Source: Garcia nutans
Lineage: Eukaryota; Streptophyta; Magnoliopsida; Malpighiales; Euphorbiaceae
Direction of reading: 5' to 3'
Assembly: GCA_947685225.1 (NCBI GenBank)
Contig: CANTUV010000015.1
Location: forward strand, 5,394,001 to 5,458,000
Length of the DNA: 64,000 bases
Shown piece after piece: positions 1 to 10,747 of this stretch. The position numbers and the translations under genes were made by a program. The notes under the pieces are model-generated. The model had not been told where the DNA came from, searched no databases, and saw only the letters and a list, made by a program, of their open reading frames with translations. How positions within the stretch are numbered: position 1 is the first letter of the stretch; every line of letters begins with the position of its first letter.

Positions 1-1208
1 CCATGGAAGGTAATGTATTGCAGTGACCACCTCCTTATGGCTCTTCTCTCTTTCTTTGTTGCCCCCGGCAGGTATTCTCTTTCTTCCAAAAATCTCCTTA
101 TGGTATCATACCATGCATCATGGTCTGTATCAATTTCCATGATTGTTTCATATTCATAACAAGGAGTTGATGAACTGGTCAAGATCAAAGGCTTAAGGAA
201 TAGGTTAACAGGATCTTCCAAAACCGAAGCCAATATGGCTAGGGCATCAGCCATCTGATTTTCTTCTCTTGACAGGTGTACAAACCTACACTCCTTAAAA
301 TTCTTCTTTATCATGGTCAGGTAATGATGGTATGGTTTCAATTTTTCTTCTTTCAACTCCCACTCTCCATTTACTTGGGATACTACTAACAACGAATCAC
401 CATAAACTTCCACCTTATCTACCTTCATAATCATTAGGGTTTCCAAACCGAAAATACAAGCTTCGTACTCCACCATATTATTGGTTGCCCTAAATTTCAA
501 CTTTTTGGCTAAAGGGATGAGTTCCCCTTCGGGCGATTCTAATATAGCTCCCAAACCTGCTCCTTTCCTGTTTACTGCTCCATCAAAATACATTTTCCAC
601 CCTTGTACTTCAATTGCTTCTAAATGTTCATCTGGAAATTCCAAAATCACTTCTTCACTTTCAGGTAATGGTTGTTGAGCCAGAAATTCTGCCACCGCTC
701 TACCTTTGATTGTTTTTTTGGTTACATACTCGATCTCAAATCCTTCTAGTATTATCAACCATCGTCCATATTTCCCAATTAAAGAAGGTGTCTCCCTTAA
801 GTATTTCATTGGATCCAACCTGGAAATTGATTGCACACTATATGATTGAAAGTAATGCCGCAACTTCTTAGAAGACCAAACCATGGCTATACATGTCTTT
901 TCAATAATACTATACTTAATTTCATAAGGTAAGAGCTTTCTACTCAAATAGTAGACTGCATGCTCAATCCCCGACTCATCTGCTTGTGCTAGCATGGCTC
1001 CTATCGACTCTTCTTCTACCACTAAGTATAGTAATAGAGGTTTGCCGGGTTTAGGTGGTTTCAAAATAGGTGGATTCAACAAATACTCCTTTATTCGATC
1101 AAAGCCCTTTTGACATTCTTCGTTCTATACGACTGGCTGATTCTTCCTAAGCAACTTGAAGATAGGCTCACAGATTGTTGTCAGTTTTGCTATAAATATG
1201 CTAATGTA
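1..1208 (-). pseudogene. Element A pol: RT-linked RNase H followed by archaeal-type RNase H (3' end outside window)
   Basis: This frame continues the RT frame of 1209-2276 and is open from 1124 to the window edge; there is an in-frame TAG at 1125-1127. The first part (about 1120-680) is the RT-associated RNase H that degrades RNA in RNA:DNA hybrids. The second part (about 640-200) is a second RNase H of the RVT_3/archaeal type. It has the acidic residues in order: D in YFDGA (near 583), E in EYEAC, D in YGDS and D in MADALA. Behind it the frame enters the linker towards integrase, which lies outside the window. Two RNase H domains in tandem identify a TAT element. Confidence 0.85.
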
Positions 1209-2380
1209 CTATAGTTTATCAATAAATCTTCGAACTTCTTTCTCCGTCTTTGGGGCTGGCATATCCCTGATTGCTTTGACTTTGTCAGGATCAATCTCAA
1301 TGCCATTCGGACCAATCACATGTCCCAACAATTTACCTGACGTAACACCGAATACACACTTCTTTGGGTTTAATCTTAGCTTATACTTCAAAGCTCTATC
1401 GAAGAATAATTCCAAGTTCTGGAAGTGTTGCTCCCTTGTATTCGACTTCATCATCATATTGTCAACATATACTTCAACCTCTTTGTGCATCATTTCATGA
1501 AATAATGTGGTGGCCATCCTTTGGTAAGTTGCTCCAGCATTCTTTAAGCCGAAAGGCATCACCCGATAACAAAATATACCCCATGTAGTAGTGAAGGCAG
1601 TTTTGGCTTTATCATCTTGGGCCATTAACACTTGATTGTATCCGAAAAATCCATCCACAAATAAGTTTAGCACACTAGAGGCTGCACCATCAATGAGTAC
1701 ATCTATATGAGGTAAAGGAAAATCATCCTTAGGGGAAGCCTTGTTTAAATCTCTATAGTCCACGCAGACTCTTATCCTCCCATCTTTCTTTGGCACAGGT
1801 ACTATGTTGGCTAGCCAATCTGGGTATTCTATCACTTCAAGGAATTTCACTTGTATCTGCTTAGTGACCTCTTCTTTAACCAATTCAGCCCATTCAGGTC
1901 TTAATCGTCTAAGCTTTTGTTTGACAGGTTTAATGTGAGTGTAAGTAGGAATATGATGCTCGGCTATGTCTCGAACTATCCCAGGCATATCTTCATAAGA
2001 CCAAGCAAACACTTCTTCAAATTTTTTGAATATTTTTTCAAATCTCTCTCTCTCATCAGGAGTAAGGTCGGATGCTATGCTAATATTTTTAGGATCTTCG
2101 GTTGTTCCCAAATTTAATAATTGTGTGTTAACAGAATTAATATTAAAGATGTTCATGTAACTGTTATTTAAATGTATGCAACCATCAGGAGAAACATCAC
2201 ACAAGTAAGCAAAATCAGACTTTATTGCATTCATTTTAGAAAAGAAAACATCATCATCCTCATACAAAGCAGACAAATTAAAATCAAAATCAAAATCATT
2301 GTTCTCAGAATCATAAAGCAGAATGTCTTCAAACTTTTCTTCAACTAGGGCAGCAATCTCTTCTGGAGTCTTCTCGGCTC
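1209..2380 (-). pseudogene. Element A reverse transcriptase, active site altered
   Basis: The open frame runs from about 2380 to a TAG at 1209-1211, so the ATG at 2276 is just a methionine inside a longer frame. It encodes a Ty3/Gypsy RT: the region around VPKKDGRIRVCVDYRDLN, the FCYRVMPFGLKNAGATYQR block and the LNPKKCVFGV thumb region are all recognisable. The catalytic YxDD box reads YVDN: the codon at 1458-1460 gives Asn where the second catalytic Asp is expected, so polymerase activity should be lost. The frame then continues, after one stop, into RNase H. Upstream, a frameshift near 2381-2395 separates it from the protease-RT linker. Confidence 0.88.
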
Positions 2381-2578
2381 TCAGGGCACTTCATTCTTCT
2401 CTTTGTTGATTGACAGGGTGAGCTTTTTCTTCACTTGCTCCACTAACTCAGCAACATCTGCAAAAATTTCAAAACTGGGAATTAACATACCCATGAACAT
2501 GATCGGCTCTGGCTTTCCTTGGAGTGGTCCGATAGTTGGAGCTTTGACAAAGATCTCTTCAAGTGGTGGGAAGCTCAT
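2381..2578 (-). pseudogene. Element A linker between protease and RT (broken frame)
   Basis: A short reading frame of 65 codons lies between the protease and RT frames. It has no catalytic motif I recognise. A stop between 2580 and 2616 plus a frame change separate it from protease, and another frame change near 2381-2395 separates it from RT. In TAT elements this linker is normally part of the continuous polyprotein, so I read it as a decayed piece and not a separate gene. Confidence 0.55.
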
Positions 2579-2615
2579 CTTCTCATTCTTCTTTGGTTAA
2601 ACATCACTGGCTTCA

Positions 2616-3386
2616 TCATATCCCAACCCCCTTCTTGGAAGTTTGAGTTCTAAAATCTAGCAACTTTGTTAAACCGGTTTTACCCTTTCCAAGACCAGCT
2701 CCGGGAAGGTAATTCATGTTCTTCATCATATTTAAGACTTTGGAGTCCACTGCAGCATCATCAGAAATTACAGCTACTTGAAAACCATTGAGAGGCCTTT
2801 CAACCATTAGAGCGTTAACAATCTCATTATCTTCAGCTTCAATGACCACGGTTTCACTTCCATTGGGGAATTTGATCTTTTGATGAAGGATGGAAGGAAC
2901 TCCACCAAGAGGGTGAAACCATGGTCGTCCCAAGAGTAAGGCAAAGGTAACTGGTATGTCTAAAACAACAAACTCCACAATATATTCAATTGGACCAACC
3001 TTGACGGCTGCTTTGAAAGTCCCTTCGGCATGTCTCTTAGTGTTGTCATAAGCACGAATTGTCACCTCGGTTGGGTTTAAATCTCTTATTGACATGGCTA
3101 GCTTTGGTAGTATCTTAAGTGGACAAACATTTATGGCGGACCCATCATCTACCATTACATAAGGAGTCCTCTTCCCCTTGACTTCTATTTTGATAAAGAG
3201 AGGGCGGATGTGGTCTCTCCCTTCCTCTGGTAAGTCCGCATCAGAAAAAGAAACTGCTCCCATACTAACTTCACTCTTCTCTTGAACCTCTTCACATTTC
3301 ATTGCTTCCCCAGCTTTTATGAAGTTAATCAACTCCTCCGATGTTGTAGAGGTAGAAATCGACATGCTAGCCAAGGCTTTAGCCAT
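2616..3386 (-). pseudogene. Element A aspartic protease with C-terminal G-patch-like segment
   Basis: A retropepsin-type domain that would cut the Gag-Pol polyprotein. The active-site loop reads VDDGSAINV (Asp-x-Gly-Ser), followed by the LLGRPW box typical of the second half of the fold. Near the C-terminus PGAGLGKGKTG resembles the glycine-rich G-patch found behind protease in many TAT elements. The frame differs from gag: the two separate at a run of six A's (minus strand) near 3450, where a single-base indel is the simplest explanation. A programmed frameshift there is possible but less likely given the other damage. Confidence 0.82.
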
Positions 3387-3429
3387 AGTCTCTCGGTGTT
3401 TTTTAGAAGTAGCTAATAGGTCCCCAATG

Positions 3430-5052
3430 CTAACACTTGCTTGGGTTTTTTCTTAATTGCTTGAGTACAGCATCATCTTCTTCCACTTCAACTTCCTTCC
3501 CCTTATTAGTTTCTACCTCCTTAGGTGGTGGCCTTGCATAAGGCTTACCGGATCTAGTATTCATCACCTCATCTTCTTCGGGCTCAGACCAAGTCCACTC
3601 CTCCTTCTTGGGTATGATATCATCATCACTATCACTTGAATCCCAAAACCTGTTGACCACACAAATTGCTACTTCCCCACCAATCATAGCTTGTTTAGCT
3701 TCATTAAATTCCTCTTCTTCTTTGATTGCTTCTCCTCCCATATCTTGAAAAGAAGACATGACAAAATCCTCATGCAAACCTCCTCCAATCATGAAGGTTG
3801 CTGGTGGTGGTACTCTATTGAACTTTGGCAATGGGTTGTCTTTGGTATTTCGCTTGTTGGGCTCGGGTAGCTTCCCATTATCAATTGAGTTTTGGATCTC
3901 ATGTCTCAATCTCACACATCTATCCGTGTCATGTCCTTGCATTTGGTGAAATTGACAAAATGCTTTGGTGTCAAAATTAGGTGGGAGAGGATTAGGCAAA
4001 GGATGAGGATTTAAGGGTTGTAGCAGTCCCTTCCTTTGAAGATTGTTGAGAACCCAGGACATCGGTTTTCCCAATTTCAAAAATTGTCTCCTTGTTCCTT
4101 GGTTAGTAGCATTAACACTGATGGCCTTTTGCATGCTTTGGCTACCAGGTTGATAGCTCCCTTTCTCATTCCTTTTCGTTACAAATCGGCTCTTCTCCCT
4201 GTCCCATTCTTCAATTTGCAAACCAGCTTGAAGAAGGTCTTTGAAATCACGGATGAGTGTATGAGACATCCTCTCACGAAGACTAGGTAACACCCCTCTC
4301 ACAATCATCCTTATTTGATCAGATTCATCGGGCCTCTTCTTGAGTAAAGCAGCCTTATTTCTCCATCTCTTGACATAGTCTACAAAATTCTCATTCAGCC
4401 TTTGCCTAATGGATTCCACTTCCATCAAGGTAACTTCCAATTCAACATTATATCCATATTGTTGGATGAAGGCTTTGTAAAGTAGATCCCAACTCTTTTG
4501 TGTTTCATCATCTAAGGTATCGAACCAATTTTGGACAATAGGGTCCAATGAGAGCATAAAGTACCTTAGGGTTTGAGCCTTAGTAGCTCGGGCAGATTGC
4601 ATGGCAGTGATATATTGCTTCACGTGGAGATGAGGATTTCCGGTGCCATTGTACTTAGCAAAGGAAGGCATTTTGAATTTATAAGGGACTTCCTCATCTT
4701 GTTCAAATAGTTTGTCGACCTCAGACTTCTCTTCGGTTTTCAGCTTCTTCTCAAATTTCTTTTCTAAATCAGCAATCATCTTCTCAACAACATCAGATGT
4801 CTCGGTTTTTTCAATAGTTGCCTTCTCGACAGCCTTCGGTTCTTTCTTCTTTTCTTGAACCTCTTGGTAGTATTGAGCCCAATCATCATCATCATCAATG
4901 ACCACCTTTTCATCATCAAAAGCTACTTCAGCATGGTTTTCTAAGATTGCAGTCAATTGGTTCTTCATGGTCTCAGCTAGGGCCTCTTTGATTTCTTCCA
5001 TATTGGCATTGAGGGCTTCATCCACCATTCTTTGAATTTGTTCGGGCTCCAT
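3430..5052 (-). CDS. gag: Element A Gag (TAT type)
   Basis: Gag builds the virus-like particle and packages element RNA in the cytoplasm. I place the start at the ATG at 5052-5050 (MEPEQIQRMV); the open frame extends upstream to 5262 but that part looks like leader. This gives about 540 residues with no internal stop. An acidic, Lys/Glu-rich segment is followed by the retrotransposon-gag domain (about residues 120-290, with FKMPSFAKYNGTGNP and the RQR..ENFVDYVKRWRNKA stretch). Next is a zinc-knuckle-like motif CQFHQMQGHDTDRC, a Cx2Hx4Hx4C variant common in TAT Gags, and then an acidic tail. It is the only intact ORF of element A. A related gag fragment of element F lies at 29101-30008. Confidence 0.88.
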   Translation of the reverse strand: MEPEQIQRMVDEALNANMEEIKEALAETMKNQLTAILENHAEVAFDDEKVVIDDDDDWAQYYQEVQEKKKEPKAVEKATIEKTETSDVVEKMIADLEKKFEKKLKTEEKSEVDKLFEQDEEVPYKFKMPSFAKYNGTGNPHLHVKQYITAMQSARATKAQTLRYFMLSLDPIVQNWFDTLDDETQKSWDLLYKAFIQQYGYNVELEVTLMEVESIRQRLNENFVDYVKRWRNKAALLKKRPDESDQIRMIVRGVLPSLRERMSHTLIRDFKDLLQAGLQIEEWDREKSRFVTKRNEKGSYQPGSQSMQKAISVNATNQGTRRQFLKLGKPMSWVLNNLQRKGLLQPLNPHPLPNPLPPNFDTKAFCQFHQMQGHDTDRCVRLRHEIQNSIDNGKLPEPNKRNTKDNPLPKFNRVPPPATFMIGGGLHEDFVMSSFQDMGGEAIKEEEEFNEAKQAMIGGEVAICVVNRFWDSSDSDDDIIPKKEEWTWSEPEEDEVMNTRSGKPYARPPPKEVETNKGKEVEVEEDDAVLKQLRKNPSKC

Positions 5053-5394
5053 TGTCTTTGGTGAGCAAGTGATTGAGTCGTTGCTTGATGCTTCGTCTCC
5101 GGCGTAGGTTGGATTGTTGTAAGCTTTAGAACTATCGTAATCCAGGGCTATGAGCCAGAGAGGATCAATAATATGAGATGCAAATGTATGCATGTATGCA
5201 CAAACAATAGACAAACAAGGACAAATTAGGACGTTCCTTCCAACCTTATAACATCCACACACGAATGGCGAGTCTCTTTTCCTAGGTATATGGTTAACAA
5301 AATACCAACATGGGGTACCTTGCTTTCAAGTAATTCCCTCGGACATTTCAACCAATAGTTATATCCTTGAAAATGGAAATCAATCCATGATAAT
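5053..5394 (-). other. Element A untranslated leader, part next to gag
   Basis: Non-coding sequence between gag and the insertion site of solo LTR D. It was continuous with 15829-16647 before D inserted; both D flanks carry ATAAT. I see no ORF or structured motif here. Confidence 0.7.
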
Positions 5395-6493
5395 TTTAAT
5401 ATCCCAAAGTGTGCCCTAGAAGTTTTGATATAATTGTTGTTTTATTTGGATTAAATGTATATGTTATTTTGAAAGAGAAAAGAGTTTAAGAGAGAGTGTA
5501 TATGTTGTATATATGGAAATATATACAACATATACACAAGTCAAATGTGATGGTCAAAGGAAGAAGATATTTACTTTGTTATTTATGAAATTACTAAAAA
5601 GGAAAGTAAGTGAAAGGGAGTTAAAATGAATAGAAGAGGGTATTTAAGTAATTTTCTTTTTAGATTGCTTGGTGGAGGTTTAAGGAGAAGGGAAGTTTGC
5701 CTTCGCTTCATTTTCTTCTTCTTTTCTTTTCCTTTGTTGGCCGGCCATCCAAAGCAAGAGAGCAAGAGTGAGTTTTGTTTGTTCCAAGCTCAAATTGAAG
5801 GAAGATTCATGTGATTAAGTTGGAATTTGTGAAGTTTCATCAACTTTGGTAAGTTCTCTCTTGGTTTCTCTTGTTTTATTTGGAGTTTTGTGTGAGTTTG
5901 ATTATTGATATTTGAAAGTAGGGTTATGTTGATGGTAGTGTGTTGGTGTGTGTTTGATTTAATTGATTATGATGTTGGTTTTGAGTTAAGATAAGAAGTT
6001 AAGTTGGTGTTGGTATTGGAAGTGTTTGAGTTGAGTTTGTATTAGGGTTTTGAGTTGGTGATTGTTGTAGATGTTGAGTTTGATTAATTATTTTTGTTGA
6101 TCTTCAAGTTGTTTGTGTTTTATGAAGTTAGAAGTTTAGAACACATGATTTTGGTTGGAGGCAGTAGCATCTTGGATGCCACGGCCGTGGCCCTTAGATG
6201 CCATGGCCGTGTGTTTTGTTAGTTTTTGTCATAGATTTGTAGTTTGTTTATTATGATAATTATTGTTTTATTTAGGTATTTTGTTAGTTTTTATCGGTTT
6301 GTTTAGTGTTTTCATTAATTTTGATAGTTTTAGTTTATTTTAGTGTTTACGTTGTTTTTGTCTAGTTTTTAGTATGTGTTTATGTTTTGTTAGTTATTGT
6401 TTATTTAGTTTTTGTTTAAAGTTATTTGATGTTTTGTTTTAGGTTAAAAAAGCCAAGGAACCAAGACTGAAGGAAGAATGCACAATAGCTGAC

Positions 6494-6928
6494 ACAGGCA
6501 GAGGACACGGCCAAGTCACTGGCCATGTCCCATATCAAGTTAAAGAAGAAGAGCAACTCACAGAAGCAGACACATGCAAGGGACACGGCCAAGTCAGTGG
6601 CCGTGTCCCTCCAATGAAGCCCAGACATGGCCAAGTCACTCTGACTTGGCCGTGTCTCACCAAGTTCCAAAGGAATAGAAGAAGCAAAACTCACAGTGGA
6701 AGACACAGGCAAGGGACACGGCCAAGTCACCTGGCCGTGTCCCTCCAAAAGGCTTCAACACGGCCAAGTCAAGCTCCACTTGGCCGTGTCACTCAACAAA
6801 GAAGAAAAGAAGAGAGGCAAGCAGTGGTGGACATAGGCAAGGGACACGGCCAAGTCACCTAGCCGTGTCCCTCCAAAGAACACTCACACAGCCAAGTCAC
6901 TTCTGACTTGGCCGTGTCCCTCATGAAC
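6494..6928 (+). promoter_or_regulatory. Cluster of CACGGCC...GGCCGTG dyads upstream of the TATA box, element C 5' LTR
   Basis: At least six imperfect inverted units of the form ACACGGCCAAGTCA followed by TGGCCGTGTCCC occur in about 430 bp, ending about 35 bp before TATAAAAGG. Each unit can fold into a short hairpin as RNA or give a dyad binding site as DNA. The same cluster is at 12650-13078 in the 3' LTR, and a related cluster is in solo LTR J. The position suggests an upstream promoter (U3) module; the binding factor is unknown. Confidence 0.6.
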
Positions 6929-6962
6929 TAAACGCGCAACGGATTTTAAAGCGTACGTTTCG

Positions 6963-6971
6963 TATAAAAGG
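6963..6971 (+). promoter_or_regulatory. TATA box of element C 5' LTR
   Basis: TATAAAAGG, a strong plant TATA match, lies just downstream of the dyad cluster. The same box is at 13115-13123 in the 3' LTR. Transcription should start roughly 30 bp downstream. Confidence 0.65.
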
Positions 6972-7932
6972 AAAAGGAAGAGCTAGGGTTGAGAACTGTT
7001 GACGATTTGGAGCAAAGTTTTGAGCCGTCAGAGAAAAGTTTTAGGGTTTAACATTAGTTTTCTTGATTTTGATTAAACTTGGATCAAAACTAGTTTTAGA
7101 TTAGATTGTTCATACCATTGTTTCATCCTTCTTGCAAGATTTGAACAAGAGATTCTTCAGAAGCTTCAAGGAGTTGTAACTTGGTTTTGATCTCGAACTT
7201 ATTCTCTTTATTTTCATTGAATGGATATTATCATGTCTATTTTGATTTCTTTGAACATTAATGAGATGAATATGTTTGATTGCATTATGAACTAATTTGA
7301 TCTAGTCTAGGGTTTGTATGGATCTGCTATGATTGTATGAATTGGTTTTTCTCTTAGCTAATAATTTCTTTAGCCTTGATTGAATGAAACATTGTTAATA
7401 TATAATTGATTGACAACCAATTATGTGTTTTAAGGTATTAGATGATGGATCGAGAGATGAAGTTTAATACTTGAACAATTCAATTAGGGACTTAGGTGAA
7501 TTAGAAATATAACCTATTAAAAAGATTATTTCATTTATAACAATATTAGTTGAAAGAGGTTTGAATGTGAGAGCTTATTTCCTTGACTCGATTAGTTGAG
7601 TTGTTTGAGATTTAATCTTTGAAATTTAATTAGTTAAGCGGAATAACCGTTCATACATATAAGTAGTAGAGAAGTGCAAACCCTAGACCATTCTATCAAG
7701 TGAATCAAAACTCAGCTCACTTTACTTTTATTGTTTTAAACTTTAATCAATCTTCTTCATTATTTAGCAATTTATAAATCTCTTTATTACTTGTTAAACA
7801 TAATCTAATAAGCAATTAACCACTTTAGCTTCCTTGAGAGAATGACCTTGGGGCGATCACCTTTACTACAGCTACCTCGTATACTTGCGAGTGACGCTTT
7901 GTGGTAGAGTTAATTCGAGCGCAACAAGTTTT

Positions 7933-7950
7933 TGGCGCCACTGCCGGGGA
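7933..7950 (+). other. Primer binding site of element C
   Basis: TGGCGCCACTGCCGGGGA lies six bases after the LTR end. It is the PBS type usual in Athila elements and is close to the complement of the tRNA-Asp 3' end, with two apparent differences. Element H has the identical 18 bases. Confidence 0.88.
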
Positions 7951-8069
7951 AGCTAATTGGTATAATTGTTTATTAAAAAAAAACTTAAGATTATTTTTCA
8001 TTATTTACTTTTGATTTTATTTTATTTGTCTTTTGCTTTTAATAATTTCTTTTTCTAGAAAGTTTGTTT

Positions 8070-8942
8070 ATGCAAGGCAGGAGATCACTCAAAGGAGAGC
8101 TACATCCATTCATTCCAGAAATTCAGAGAGTGAAGAGGAGCAGAGAAGAGTTTGAGCTCTATACCGGATTTGATATAGAGGAGGACACTTCTGAATTTGA
8201 GTCAGATTCTGCACAATCAGTTAAAATGGCTGAAGAAAGGCAAAGAACGATGAGAGACTTTGCTAGACCTGTCATTGGAACTTCCACCTCTTGCATAAGA
8301 CTAACAGATGCAGCAAGAAATTATGAGTTGAAGAACATTCACTACAATATGCTGCCATCATTCTACGGAGTTCCGAATGAAGATCCTTTGAACTTTATTC
8401 GGGATTTCTACTCCACCCTCAACACTTTTCCATTGGGAGGATTAACAGAAGATCAGTTGAGGATGAGGTGTTTTCCATATACTTTGAAGGATAGGGCAAA
8501 GAGCTGGCTTATGATGTTGCCCGAAAACTCACTGACAACTTGGGAGCAAGTTTATAATAAATTCATGGGCAAGTTCTAGTCACATCAAAAGACAGCTGAA
8601 TTGAGAGGGAAGATAGCTACATTCTCTCAATTTGAAGGAGAGCCATTTCATGAGGCATGGGACAGATTTAAGATGCTATTGATCCAGTGTCCACATCATC
8701 ACTATCCCCTTCAACTTCTGAACCAGTTTTTCTACGATGGTTTAACCCAGCAATTTCAGAATACAGTTGATAATGCAGCTGGGGGAGCCATGGGAGAAAA
8801 GACAGCAGCTGAAACTTATGATATTTTTGAGATGTTGGGAGCTAATTCTCAACAGAAGAGTGTAAGAGGAAGAAGCAAAGGGGTGAACCAATTGGAAGCC
8901 AATAGTGATATGGTAAATCAGATAGCTGAGTGCAGATGCTGA
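8070..8942 (+). pseudogene. gag: Element C Gag, N-terminal and core part
   Basis: The first ATG in frame is at 8070. The frame encodes the Athila-type Gag: an acidic N-terminal part, then the core domain with FYGVPNEDPLNFIRDFY and a CFPYTLKDRAKSWL block, and after an in-frame TAG (8577-8579) the block FEGEPFHEAWDRFK. It ends at 8940-8942, where the reading frame is lost. The zinc-knuckle part continues in another frame from about 8970. The breaks are one stop and one frameshift; the order of domains is otherwise normal. Confidence 0.85.
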
Positions 8943-8969
8943 ACATGAAGAACAATATTTCTTCATCTA

Positions 8970-10747
8970 CTCAAGAAGCGTGTGGAATCTGTGGAACTGT
9001 CAGGCATTGAGCAAACATTTGTCCCTCTACATATGAATCATATGGGAATGAAGCTGAGCAAGTCAATGCTATGGGAGGATTTCAACCAAGGGCCAGGAAT
9101 GATCCTTATTCAAATACATACAACCCTGGTTGGAAGAATCACCCAAATTTTTCTTGGGGAACAAATAATTCTCAGCAGCCTTTCCATTTTCTTCAAAGAC
9201 AGAACCAAGAGCAAGGCCAATCCTCAAATCAAGGGAAGTCTAGGATAGAGAGTTTGGAGGAAAGTTTACAAGCTTTTATCCAAGTCAGTGCTAAAAATCA
9301 AGAGGTGACCAACAAGAGGCTGGATTCCTTAGAAGCATCTTTTAAAAAAGTGGAGACTCAAGTTGGACAACTTGCACAACAGATGAAGATTCAACAAAAG
9401 GGGAAATTCCCAAGTCAACCTGAGCAGGCGCAATCTGTGACTATTCTTCGAAGTGGTAAGGAAATTTATAATAATGTTGAAAATGATTCTGTGAATGCAG
9501 GAAACAAAGAGAACAAGGGGGGAGGAGAATCAAAGAACAAAGGTGCTGGAGAAAGATCAGTGGAGAAGTCCCCTACAGCAGATCTACATAAGACAAGCAA
9601 TCCATACCGGCCACCTATACCATTCCCCAACAGGTTGAAGTATGATAAAGCAGATAAGCAATTTTCTAACATCTTCAACATGCTGTCTAAGGTAAGTATT
9701 AACTTACCCTTACTGGATGCAATAAAAAACATACCGGCTTATGCCAAGTTCTTCAAAGACCTAATCACCAAGAAAAAGAGGTATGAGATGAATGAAAAGG
9801 TGATAGTTTCAGAGGTAGCTAGTGCTGTTCTGCAGCATAAACTACCTCCCAAACTAAAGGATCCTGGAAGCTTTATAATTCAATTTTCTGTGGGGAATGG
9901 GAAAGGAATTGAGGGCATGTGTGATTTAGGAGCTAGTGTGAATTTGATGCCTTATTCTGTATTCCAAGAATTAGAACTAGGGGAGCTTAAACCGACAAAA
10001 ATGGTGTTGCAATTAGCTGATAGGTCTTTTAGATTCCCGAAAGGGGTTATAGAAGATGTGTTAGTTAAGGTTGGAGGGTTTATAGTACCTGTGGATTTCA
10101 TTGTTCTTGACATGGAAGTAGGTAATTCTTCACCATCTGCACACACCATTCTGCTGGGTAGGCCTTTTATGGCGACTACTAACACTTTGATAGATGTTAA
10201 AAATGGAAAATTATCAATGACTGTTTTGGGACAAACTGTGGAATTTTCTATTTTTAACAATTCTCTTATTCCTACAACTGCTTTACATGAGGAATGTTCT
10301 TTAATTAATTGTGTTGAAGCAGTTGTTTCAGATGCTTTCTTGCAGACAGGTTCCCCAGATAAATTGGAGCTGACACTGACTTTAAAAGAGGGGGCTAAAT
10401 CAGTGGGGAAGACCCAAAGATGCCTTAACCCAAAGGCATATGAGAGCTCGAGGAATTATAAGGATCACACTAAAGCATTTCAAGACAGATTTATTGTGCA
10501 TCAGACATTGAGTCCAGGTATGAAAGTTTTACTTTTTAATTCTCGACTTCGTCTGTTTCCAGGTAAACCCAAATCTAGATGGAGTGGTCCTTTCAAGGTA
10601 ACTAAGGTATGTCCTTCTGGTGCCATTGAATTGTTTAACTCTAGAACTAATAAGACTTTTAAAGCAAATAGACGTAGAGTTAAACCATATAAAGAAGGAT
10701 TTCAGGAATTGAGGATCATTGACAGCACTTTGATCCATGATCCCTAG
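8970..10747 (+). pseudogene. Element C zinc knuckle + protease fused in frame to the integrase C-terminal tail
   Basis: From about 8970 the frame gives a Gag zinc knuckle (CGIC...H...C starting at 8981), interrupted by TGA at 9008-9010. From the ATG at 9071 there are 558 uninterrupted codons. A coiled-coil-like stretch (about residues 55-105, ESLEESLQAF onward) comes before an Athila protease. Its active site at residue 285 reads DLGAS where DSGAS is expected, followed by ILLGRPF near residue 360. About 80 residues later the sequence becomes the tail of an Athila integrase (VLLFNSRLRLFPGK, KSRWSGPF). RT, RNase H and the integrase catalytic core are missing and the join stays in frame. The Ser-to-Leu change makes protease activity doubtful. 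Confidence 0.85.

Larger units (their letters stand above)
6212..7926 (+). repeat. 5' LTR of element C
   Basis: Begins TGTTTTGTTAG and ends GCGCAACA, directly followed by the PBS. It holds a dense cluster of CACGGCC/GGCCGTG inverted motifs (about 6494-6925), then a TATA box at 6963. The rest is AT-rich. It differs from the 3' LTR by scattered substitutions and one net base. Confidence 0.92.

Noticed and set aside
3430..3470. Programmed frameshift between gag and protease of A at an A run
   Set aside because: A simple one-base indel in a poly-A run explains it equally well, and the element has several other frame breaks.
6422..6862. ORFs on both strands in the LTR of C (also 12574-13014)
   Set aside because: Open because of the CACGGCC repeat; no domain, and both strands are open at once.
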